Shown here in pieces: positions 1 to 9,249 of a stretch of 24,898 nucleotides of DNA. This stretch comes from Basidiobolus ranarum. Its lineage: Eukaryota; Basidiobolomycota; Basidiobolomycetes; Basidiobolales. A program made the position numbers and the translations under genes. A model generated the notes under the pieces. That model worked only from the letters and a program-made list of their open reading frames with translations, did no database searches and was not told the DNA's origin. The stretch covers positions 1 to 24,898 of the forward strand of contig JASJQH010000146.1 in assembly GCA_040143965.1 (NCBI GenBank), in the 5' to 3' direction. The first letter of the stretch is position 1, and each line of letters begins with the position of its first letter.

Positions 1-1966
1 TAGGATCTCCAAGAAAATGTCCTTCAGTCTATGGTGTCCACAAGCTCCAGGTGCTACCATCTAGTCCCAACGTTATGTGTATATTTTAGCTTGTCTTTGG
101 ATACACATAGATGAACCGCGATTATTAGAGTATTGACTTGTTATACTTCTTAACTTAGATAAAAAAATCCTTACGCTATTTCAATAAAAGATATTTTCTG
201 CCTGGAGTAACTCTTCACCAAAGGTTTGAAAATGTTTGAAAGTGTTGATTACCTGCCTACGTTATCGGATAGCATCAGATTATGAAGATTAAGTTTTTGT
301 GGTTGAAGAACATCTTTCAGTAGCAATATGGTACTTTTTAAAGTATCAATTCAGAGCCACTTAAAATTTGGCAGCAATTTCACAATATAATCGACAGTGA
401 GAAATTAATCTTCAATCCACCTCAATCTGATTTGATTTTTGAGTTTTATATCTACGCTGCCATTGCTGATGAACAACTTCAGGTTCCCCGAAATCGGGTT
501 AGAGGGCTTAGATACAGTGTTTGGTAAGATATTTGATAAGAATATATAATTTCAATCTTAACAAATCTTTCTCGTTGACATAGGTATCTTTAAGCCTTTG
601 AGTTCTAGGCTTGAGTCGTACACCAAAATTGTATGCTCCGCTTCACTATCAAGCACCTCTTATGCATACAAAACTAACTATTTCGATAAACTGCTATGAT
701 GTATCCAATACTAGGCTAATTTTATGATTTGTACAAAAGACTCATCCTACGTGTTTTCAAGCAATTGCTTGTCATATGCGCACAGGAATGGCATTTTGTA
801 ACGTAGACTTTGATTTCATTGTCAGTAGGATTTCCCAGGATAACTCATATATATAACAAGTAATGTCTAGACCCTTGCTATTATGGGATTATTAAATTTG
901 AATTTTTCAATTTATTTTTAGATACTGTCAATATTATGATATTATTGGGTGTTAGCTATAAACGAACAAATTAAGATTGCATTTTTACAGGATTATGAAT
1001 ACAGAATATGGACATAGATTATGTGTATATTACATTGTTAGCCTTTGTTTCTCTGCGAAGATACTAATATCAAGCTGGCGAATGAGTAGTAGCGCGCGGA
1101 CCGAACCAAATAAATTTCTCAATACTTGATAAAGCAATTTATTAGTGTATGCTGATCTAATATAAAGTGTATAAAATGGACAAATTAAAAAAACGACTCG
1201 TTTAATCGAAAGATGCATACAAGAATCTACAGCTTCATGTACGTTCAGTATATATATCTGAGCATTTGAATTGTTCAAGTCATCCTGTTCAACACTTGCC
1301 TTCACTCTCTATAGTGTATATATGGAATTCATCCAACTTTTAGATTATTTGGCTACATTCAGTGTATCCTGATAATAAGATTTATTAGATTCTCCTATTT
1401 AAGCCAATTCACATCCATTTAAGTCAATTTACATCCATTTAAGCCAATTCACATCCAGCATAACTTTCTAACTATATAAGCTTAATATGCGCTCAACCTC
1501 CTAACTGAATAGCCGTATGTTCTGGTTTCAATGTTACGAGTGAATTTCAGGACTATTGAATTCAGGAATTCGTTACTGACTGCACGGATCCATTCCAACA
1601 TCATTAAGTGATATTTTTATTAGCATCATCATTAGCCCATCATTTGAAATAGCAACGTACTGCCGGATCAATGTGGATTCAACCCCTTCCCTTGAAGTTG
1701 AAACTCGTCAATGATGAATCAGCAAACTTCGAGAAAATGCACCAAGTGTTGACGCATGGGAAAGGGAACCTTATTTGATCAGTTCAAAACGGAAACACCA
1801 ATGTTTGACCCGAACTAGTTAAAATGGAATCATCAATATATTGCAGTACGGAGAATGAATGGGAAAATGTCTTAAAAGCGAAACAATAGTTATAAATAGG
1901 TACAAGTTTGGGTCAATTCAATTTCTAGAGGTCGAATTGCTCTCTGCTTCTGAATTACAAGTAGCT
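1..1966. other. gene-poor left end
   Basis: No gene can be supported here. A frame open from the edge to a stop at 62-64 (+) could be the last codons of a gene entering from the left. A stopless stretch at 342-524 (+) ends at a plausible donor (gtaaga at 524) and has a plausible acceptor before 355, which would make an internal exon of about 56 codons. I do not recognise its product, and the frame closes two codons after the next acceptor (589). A 20-bp tandem repeat lies at 1397-1456. The rest is AT-rich spacer, including the promoter of the peroxygenase gene. Confidence 0.4.
1397..1456. repeat. three-copy 20-bp tandem repeat
   Basis: Three head-to-tail copies of a 20-bp unit, atttaagccaattcacatcc, lie at 1397-1416, 1417-1436 and 1437-1456. 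Copies 1 and 3 are identical and the middle copy differs at two positions. The array is in spacer about 510 bp upstream of the peroxygenase start. Function is unknown; it could be a minisatellite or a set of protein-binding sites. Confidence 0.9.
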
Positions 1967-2763
1967 ATGTGGTGCACATTTAAAGATTCACTTGTATATC
2001 ATCCAAGCCATTCTTTGGTTTGGCTATTACTAGTTGTCTTGTCAGGTCAGTTAGTAACGTCCACTCCGTACCTCGATGATTCTGCTGGAATAACTATAGA
2101 AGATCACCACTGGGAGAAGCCGAGAAACGCAATTCGGGGGCCATGCCCAGTGTTGAATTCTCTCGCTAACCATGGCTACCTCCCGCGTTCTGGGCAAAAT
2201 ATCACAATTTCTCAATTCCGACAGGGGCTGGATGATTCTGTAAATATGCATTTCCTCCCTCGCGACACATTAGTGCTAGTATTTTACAGCCTACTTGGAA
2301 AACAAACGGAAGCAGGTTTGGTTCTACCGAGCCTTCGAGACCTGAAGATTCATAACGTAGTAGAACACGATTTCTCACTATCGCGTAAGGATACTTAGGG
2401 GATCCAGTAAAAGCAGATCCAGAATTACTCAAGCAATTGATAAATGCCTCAAGTGATGGGGAATGGTTCACCTTGCAGGACTTGGCTAGGCTGAGCAACA
2501 AGCGCATAAAAGACAGTCTAAAAAATAATCCAAAAGTTTCTTATGATTTCAGACTTAAGGCAAACAGCCAAGTTGAGATGGCAGCATTGATCGATACTTT
2601 TGGTAAAGGTAAAAAAGTATCAAAGCAGACGGTAATAGATTTGTTTGTTCACGAACGACTCCCAGAAGACTTTAAAAGATCCAAAGTGGCTACATTGGTA
2701 CCAGTCATTAGCAATTTCTTGGAACTTGCCATTAGATCGAAAATATTAAATCCAGAAATATAG
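1967..2763 (+). pseudogene. heme-thiolate unspecific peroxygenase (UPO, Peroxidase_2 family), frameshifted
   Basis: UPO/chloroperoxidase-family enzymes are secreted heme-thiolate proteins that use H2O2 to oxygenate or halogenate organic substrates. The ATG at 1967 gives a hydrophobic leader (about residues 16-30) that looks like a signal peptide; an in-frame ATG at 1859 would put 36 polar residues before it. The heme-ligand motif P-C-P is at residues 59-61 (Cys60), followed by the family run L-N-x-L-A-N-H-G-Y-L-P-R. The E-H-D motif of short UPOs is at 133-135. The frame then stops at 2396-2398, and the rest of the family sequence (G-D-P after the S-R-x-D motif, the downstream Glu, the E-R-L-P box) continues in the next frame to a stop at 2761-2763. 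One missing base near 2390-2398 explains this. It is either a pseudogene or a base-calling error in the short T run; an intron there would have to be 14-38 bp. Family identity is firm and functionality is doubtful. Confidence 0.85.
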
Positions 2764-3227
2764 TGAAGCTGAGTATTACAACCTTCGCCTTGCTTTTCAT
2801 AATAAACGAATTAAAACTTGTTTCAATCGTGGTAGCGTTGACTATTATTATTATTAGTAGCGTATGCAAACATTGCTATCTGTCACTTCTATGTCAGAAT
2901 CCCCTCATTCCTCTAAATCATAAGACAGCGACGTTGATGTGCCTTCTTTTCCACTCGCTTTATCAGAAGTTGTGCTATGAAACCAATCATTACTAATTAT
3001 TCAAAGCAGCCGATGAATAGCCAACTGCTAATAGCTTAAAACTAGCTTATGCAATCTAAGAGAAGGAACTTTAAGGACCAGAGATAGATGATCGCGACCT
3101 ACTCTACTGTGTTAGTATCAGTATTTGTTTATCGGCCTTAGTGTTGAGGTACAGTTGATACATTACTCTAACCATTGAATCAAGCACTGCCATTCCAGCT
3201 CAAATAAAAGGCGAGCCTTAGACCCTA
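2764..3227. other. spacer without supported gene
   Basis: AT-rich spacer between the peroxygenase remnant and the oxoadipate dehydrogenase remnant. A hydrophobic 77-codon frame starts directly on the peroxygenase stop codon, but it has no family features and is taken as chance. Nothing else is seen. Confidence 0.5.
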
Positions 3228-5759
3228 ATGAACACAAATCATTTCATTCCTCTTTATACGTATATGACCGTCTCCACCACTACCCAGTCCACTTTTTATG
3301 GAGTCAGAAGAGTAAAGAAAGTCCTGATTCCCATGTAACTTAAATTAGTGCGCATTGATATTATACTAGGTTGAATACTGACATGAATGTCAATTAGATG
3401 TTTCTTCAGAGAAAGCCAATCGAATTGAGAACAGCAATTTGGTCCGCTTTGTCGAGGCGTATCGTACCTTTGGTCACAAATGCGCCAAGATTGGATATGT
3501 GGGCTCGAACGTATGTTTCATCCTCCATGTTGCATCCACTATGTTTCATCTATATCGCCGGAGTTAACCAGATTTATTTCTAGTCATGAGTCATCTTTAG
3601 ATCCGGAATTGTATGGACTCAACAAAAACACTAAATTGTATGCACTTGAAGGTAACTTTTGTTTGTTTGTATCTTTGTATTCATTTCGTCTTACCTATCA
3701 TATGTCAGGGATCTTGAGCATGAATGGGCTTGAGAAAGCGACACTTGCTCAGATCATCGATCACTTGGAAAGAACCTATTGTTCCCACATAGCGTTCGAG
3801 TTCATGCATATAGCGGTAAGCCTATCAAAGCAGTACTCAGTTGATGTGAATCTTAGCTAATATTTAACTTAGGATGAAAATTTACGCAGATGGTTTATGA
3901 ACAAAGCAGGAACCTATATCAACACTCTTTTTACGGAACAAGAAAAGCTGCAATTTCTAGATTTGATCACTAGATCCGAAACATTCTAAGAGTGTTCAGA
4001 TGCATGGTGATGGAGGATTTACTGGACAAAGGGTGGTAACCGAAACTCTTGGTTTGGCCAATCTCCCACACTTCACTACCGGAGGCCTTATTCATATAAT
4101 ATTGAACAATCAAGTTAGTGTATCCACCGATTCTACCAATGGACGTTCTACTACGTATTCATCTGATATCGGCAAGATGATTGAAACACCAGTTATACAT
4201 GTTAATGGGGATTATCCGGAGTTTGCAGCTATAGCCGGAAGAATTGCCGTTGATTATCGTAAGGCATTCGGAAAAGACATCATCATTGAGATGATCTCCT
4301 ATCGTCGGCATGGGCATCATGAGGCTGAAGATCCTTATTGTGCACAACCATTAATGTACAAGTCGATAGAGACTCGTGATAGTGTGATAAGTCTTTATTC
4401 TGAGCAACTGGTGAGTGAAAGAGTTATTCCATCCGTAGAAACCATAAGTTCAATCAAGGAAAGGCATAACGCTCATATCTTAGATTGCTATCGCAATGCA
4501 TCCAAATATCAAGTTAGACCGTCACATATGCTCGGAAAATGGAAATCCATGGTGATCCCATTAGAGACAGTGTGTAAGATGGATACTGGAGTAAACCTGG
4601 AACTTCTTCGTAAAGTGGGAATTCAATCAGTGACCGTTCCCAAACATATCATAGTGAATGCAAAGATGATGAAGCTTAACATCGAACCCCGCTTGACCCA
4701 GATGAAAGAAGAAAAGAACCTAGGCTATGCTGCTGCCGAGGCTATGACTATTGCTCGTATTTGCGGACAAGATGTAGCGCGTGGTGTGTTTATACCTAGA
4801 CATACAATGATTAATTGTCAGGAAACTAACACCAAGTATACACCTCTGAATGCACTAGTGGAAAATTGGAATTGGTAGACAGTCCACTTGGGGAACTAGC
4901 AGTTATGGGATATGAATATGGTATGTCTTTGGAAACTCCAAATCGTCTGAATATATGGGAAGCACAAATTGGCGATTTTTCAAATGGAGCTCAAGAGATG
5001 ATCGATAGCTTTATTTCTGGCGGAGAAGAGAAATGGTTGAGACAATCAGGTATTGTTTTGGTTCTTCCGCATGGCTATGAAGGTGCTGGTCCCGAACATA
5101 CTTCATGCCGCATAGAACGCTTCCTCCAAATTTCTAGTGATCGGTACGATGTAACTAACCCAAATATTCCCAATAATGTCAATTGGCATGTAGTCAATTG
5201 CTCTACTCCAGCTCATTATTTCCACGTTCTACGTCGTCAAATGAAGCGTAACTTTCCCAAGCCATTAATTATTGTGGGCCCCAAAAAATTGGTACGACTT
5301 CCGAACGCAGTCTCCGATTTTGCTCCAGGGACTTCATTCCAACCGGTGATACCTGATACTGAAGCCAATAATCAATCAGTACGACGAGTAGTCTTTGTCT
5401 CGGGAAAATTATATTATGAATTACATGAACAAAGGGCGAAGAGAGATTTGGTTCACCAGATTGCTCTAGTCAGAGCGGAAGAATTCTCACCATTCCCCAA
5501 AGATGACTTGGTGACTGAGATCTCCAAATATCATGATGCATCAGAGTTTGTCTGGTGTCAAGAAGAAACTCAAAATGGTGGTGCTTGGTTCTTTATGGAG
5601 TCAAGATTTAATCAGATCTTACCTCGTGAACAAAGGCCAAAATACATTGGAAGATCTAACTGTGCAGCCCCTGCCAACGGTATTTACGTGATGCATCTTA
5701 ATGAGCAAGCCCTCAGCATTCCGCTATATACAGCCACACATCATATGCTAATCCAATAA
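3228..5759 (+). pseudogene. DHTKD1-type 2-oxoadipate dehydrogenase E1, internally deleted
   Basis: The E1 of the mitochondrial 2-oxoadipate dehydrogenase complex decarboxylates 2-oxoadipate with thiamine diphosphate (ThDP) in lysine and tryptophan breakdown. Exons: a tentative leader at 3228-3311 (Y-G-V-R-R near its end), then about 3398-3510 (L-V-R-F-V-E-A-Y-R), 3591-3651, 3709-3815 and 3873 onward, with introns of 80, 57 and 57 bp. After R-S-E-T-F (3986) the sequence jumps straight to V-Q-M-H-G-D-G (from 3994) in another frame. The roughly 150 family residues with the G-M-P-H-R-G-R-L-N and N-P-S-H-L-E boxes are absent. The ThDP half (G-D-G...N-N-Q) and C-terminal half are well conserved (H-G-Y-E-G-A-G-P-E-H, S-C-R-I-E-R-F-L-Q). 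Further damage: about 9 residues missing before G-Q-D-V-A-R-G, a one-base shift at 4855-4860, and G-H-N-E changed to G-H-H-E. The leader also needs one extra base to join in phase. As assembled it cannot encode a working E1. Confidence 0.88.
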
Positions 5760-6264
5760 TACGCTATTTGTATTAATTTCATGTATTGATTTGCAAACCA
5801 TCCCTAGAATTTAGATGGAAAGTAACCTAAGTATTTTCATTAAAAGCGATCGACTATTAATAATAGTTTTCTCAGATTGGACGGTTTTAGAAGCGGGAGT
5901 GAAAGTGGGGTAACTAGATGGGATATATATAACCATTTAATATATTAAATTGATGATTCGTAGACAATCGGCAACATTAATTGATGGCTAATGGTTGAAC
6001 AATAAAAATCACTACCATTCATATTACTAAATGCGGACCAAAATCTGCGCCCGCCTTATTGGGTCACCTATCAAGGATATTTTGTTCTATTTTCCCATCT
6101 TCTCTATACCGTGATCTACTTGGATTTTAGTGTTCGTATTTTCTACAAGATTGCCTTATCTTTAAAGAACCTTCTCCTTAACACCACTTCACTAAACATA
6201 TATAAGGGTATCGAGATACCATAAACCATTTTCTATAATTCTACCTTACAAAAGACATAATAGC
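5760..6264 (+). promoter_or_regulatory. upstream region of the GH47 gene
   Basis: Spacer of about 500 bp with no coding frame worth reporting. A TATA-like element (TATATAAG) sits at 6199-6206, about 60 bp before the mannosidase ATG, followed by a short A/T-rich probable leader. No other recognised site. Confidence 0.4.
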
Positions 6265-8230
6265 ATGCCTAACTTACCAAGGCATTTGAATGAAACTCGA
6301 GCAGTTGGTAATCAAGGAAGTTATTTTTTACGTCTCTTCAACCCAAGAGTATTTTTTCGTCGTCGTCTAGTGATTCTAATCTTTTCTGCGATATGTTTAT
6401 TATTAATATACTGCAATAGTAGTATGAATTCCAAAAAGTTCGACTTTACTCACTCAGAGAACGGTTTAACGGACCAGACTGAGGCGATGATTGAGAGCAA
6501 AGAAAGAAAGCCTTCCTTAATTCCTGCACCTAAATTAAATAATCCTGCTGATAGACTCTATCAGAGTATTGAGCACAAACAAACATCTCTGGAACGACAA
6601 AGAAAGATAAAGGCAGCTGTATTATCTACTTGGAGTACATATTATAGAAATGCATTTGGTCAAGATGAGATTGCACCTTTGACCAAAGAAGGTAGACAAA
6701 CTCATAACGGTTGGGGAGCTACAGCAGTCGACTCTTTAGATACCTTACTGGTACTCTATTCTCAGTATGATTACATACAGGCCAAGCAGCATGTCAAAAC
6801 CATGAATTTTTCTCAAGGCACGAATGTTCCCTTTTTCGAAACCATTAGTCGGTATATAGGTGGTCTACTCGGTGCATACGAACTGATGCAAGATTCTATC
6901 ATGTCAGAGAAAGCAGCGGAACTCGGGAAAGCACTAGCCCAAGCATTCGAGTCGCCTTCTGGAATCCCTTACTCCTCATTAAACTTTACCTCTGAGACAA
7001 CGACATCAACTGTCAATACTGAAGGATCTTTGTTGGGTGAAATCGGTGGAATACAAATTGAATTTAATCGATTAACCCAAATCACTGGCAAGTCATTTTA
7101 CTTCGAAAAATCCCAACAGATCCTGGAAATTCTTAGTCAAAAGAGTACGCCGATTCGTGGACTTTATCCTCAGTACATTGATCCCAACACCGGTGAATTT
7201 AAGAGCAACACAATTTCGATGGAAAAGAAGGGACATCGATTTTACGAAACATTATTAAAGCAGTACTTATTTTCTGTCAATACATTAGAACAATACAGAA
7301 ATATGTGTAAGTGGGTTTAAATTTCTTTTTAAACGAAACAAAATCCTAACATATGTCATTGTTAGATGAGCAGTCCATGGACGCACTCTCCAGTCATTTA
7401 ATTTACCGAAATTCTCAAGGTCAAACGTTTTTAACGAGTCTGGATGAAGAAGGTAACATGTTGGAAACAATGAACCACGAGGCGTGCGCAGTCCCTGGGA
7501 TGCTAGCACTTGGAGCGCAAACTTTAGATCGCCCCCAAGATCTTCAATTGGCTGAGGAATTGATGGAAACTTGTATCCAGATGGCCGCGGCAACATCCAC
7601 TGGCTTATCCCCCAGTAAAATTGGATGGACCACCGAACGTGAATATGATACGTTTACATTGGAACACAAAAGCCAAATGATCAAGCACGGCTTCTATGTA
7701 CTAGACAAAGAATACCAATTATGGCCTGGTAAGCTAATAACACAAGTAAATGGCGCACCATACCACCCATACTGATATACCCTTACAGAGATGGCCGAGA
7801 GCTTGTTTATGCTGTATCGTGTTACTTCCGACCGTAAATATCAAGAAACTGGATGGCAATTGTTTTTGGTAAGTTCATTAGTACTAATCGATAAAAGTGA
7901 AATGGTAAATGTTGAATCATCTTCCAAATCACGTGTAGAATCTTCAAAGCCACTGTAAAGCTGGTTATGGATTCAGTGGATTGAAGGATGTCAATGATGA
8001 AAACTCCGAGGACAATCGAATGGAAAGGTACTTTTATGAATACATGAATGGCCATGGTAGTTCTGATTTAACCTTAACTTTCTTCTAGTCAATTTTTGGG
8101 CAAAAGCATGAAGTATTTGTATCTTTTATTTACTGCCAATGACTTTCTACCCATCGACGAATATTTATTTACCACTGGTGGTCACGTGATTCGTATACCA
8201 AGAAAATGGGAATCTCTCTCCAAACCCTAA
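6265..8230 (+). CDS. GH47 (class I) alpha-1,2-mannosidase-like protein with altered active site
   Basis: GH47 enzymes trim alpha-1,2-mannose from N-glycans in the ER or Golgi and use Ca2+. Exons 6265-7306, 7366-7728, 7789-7868, 7939-8027 and 8089-8230 join in phase at GT..AG sites (introns 59-70 bp) to give 571 residues. A short basic N-terminus, one membrane segment (about 35-50) and a lumenal catalytic domain make a type II membrane protein. Conserved: N-G-W-G-A-T-x-V-D-S-L-D-T-L, the F-E acid site (Glu192) with I-G-G-L-L, E-x-x-G-x-I-Q-I-E-F, the two family cysteines, and P-E-M-A-E-S-L-F (Glu469). Altered: the G-D-S-Y-Y-E-Y-L box reads G-H-R-F-Y-E-T-L (Asp to His324); L-R-P-E reads L-W-P-E (Trp467); G-L-S-P-E reads G-L-S-P-S (Ser431); and the C-terminal T-E-A-H-P reads T-G-G-H-V (554-558). 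The fold and Ca2+ Thr remain, but catalysis looks impaired. It may be a pseudoenzyme, perhaps lectin-like. Confidence 0.85.
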
Positions 8231-8571
8231 TAACCTCTCCCATTTATCACGATACCAAGATTTTGAACGTATATAAATCCCGTGTATATTTATGATGACA
8301 ACCTCTAAATGTCTCTTTTTCTTGGGGTATGAGATACTCAATCCTTATCAAATGAAAGCAAAAATTGGGACTAGATCTCGACTAGTAATGATTGGCGGCA
8401 ATATAGAAAGGTTTATTTACATCTTCAACAATATTCGATCCAGGGGAAATGATATAGAGTCCATTAAGAAAAAGGCGATATTGTAAAAGTTCAATGCTTG
8501 TGTATATATATAAGAATATAATTCAATGATAACATGAAGATTAGATTGCTCATTCAAGTGATTTAGAAAGT
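8231..8571. other. convergent 3' spacer
   Basis: Short spacer between the 3' ends of the mannosidase (+) and bZIP (-) genes. A 64-codon frame at 8292-8486 has no recognisable features and is not called. Nothing else is seen. Confidence 0.5.
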
Positions 8572-9249
8572 CTAAACGGATGTTGAGTTTTTCTCCAACA
8601 GCAATTCACGTAACCATTCCACCTCCTTCTCCAATTCCTTGACCTTAGCTTCCATGGCTTCGGCTTTGGTGGTCATTTCCTGTACGGTGGTTTCTAACAC
8701 TTGTTCACGCATCTTCTTTTTGACTCTAAATCTAGCTGAGGCAGCAGTATTTCTTCTACGCTTGTCTTCTTCAAGGTTGCTTTCGGATCCTGGCTTTCCA
8801 TCGACGCCGTTTTCTTTGCTGGAATTCTTACGCTTGTTTGAAGAGATCGAATTGGGTTGCTCTTCAAAGGAGGGTGAGTTACTTGGTAAATGAAAATTTG
8901 GATGTCCATGGATTTGATGGGGGGTCACTGAGGATAAAGGGAATGCGGGGTGAGGAGACATCAATCCAGTGAACTCGGTATTTTCAGCATAATAGGTCAA
9001 GTCAGGAGAGATCCCTGATTGACTCAAAGCGGGTGTGTTGAGAGGTGATGTGTGCATATTTACGATATATGGATCGAAAGTGGAAGAGACCATATGATTA
9101 TCATTGGGCTTTAAAGCAGAGTCGTATGTAAACTGGGCTGTACTCCACAAGTTCAACTCTTCCTTCATCACTTGGCTCCCAGAGTCGGAGATACCCCCGA
9201 GGTTGAAATCCAAGGGAGTCAGAAAATTAAATGGACTGTAATCTGACAT
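8572..9249 (-). CDS. bZIP transcription factor, CYS3/ATF4-like
   Basis: Intronless gene of 225 residues. The basic region (about 161-182) carries the bZIP signature N-T-A-A-S-A-R-F-R with flanking R-R-R and K-K-K, followed by a leucine-zipper coiled coil to about residue 220. The N-terminal 150 residues are rich in Ser, Pro, Asn and acidic/hydrophobic pairs, typical of an activation domain. The K-R-R-R-N-T-A-A-S-A-R-F-R-V-K-K-K arrangement resembles fungal CYS3/Zip1/ATF4-like factors, which control sulfur or amino-acid metabolism, but the exact target pathway cannot be read from sequence. A TGACTCAT site at 9560-9567, about 310 bp upstream of the ATG, would fit autoregulation. Very confident for family, low for orthology. 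Confidence 0.95.
   Translation of the reverse strand: MSDYSPFNFLTPLDFNLGGISDSGSQVMKEELNLWSTAQFTYDSALKPNDNHMVSSTFDPYIVNMHTSPLNTPALSQSGISPDLTYYAENTEFTGLMSPHPAFPLSSVTPHQIHGHPNFHLPSNSPSFEEQPNSISSNKRKNSSKENGVDGKPGSESNLEEDKRRRNTAASARFRVKKKMREQVLETTVQEMTTKAEAMEAKVKELEKEVEWLRELLLEKNSTSV

Noticed and set aside
2385-2398. 14-bp GT..AG 'ultra-short intron' in the peroxygenase
   Set aside because: Removing it also deletes family residues (x-G-D) that are encoded there. A one-base error or mutation explains the data better, and other introns here are 55 bp or longer.
2763-2996. Hydrophobic 77-codon frame
   Set aside because: It begins on the peroxygenase stop codon, has no signal-anchor context or homology, and sits in AT-rich spacer.
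4835-4857. 23-bp GT..AG segment that would restore frame in the dehydrogenase
   Set aside because: It contains the conserved Y-x-P-L-N residues, so it is coding. A single-base loss is simpler.
8292-8486. 64-codon frame between the mannosidase and bZIP 3' ends
   Set aside because: No motif, no upstream promoter space and no splice partner. The length is expected by chance in this sequence.
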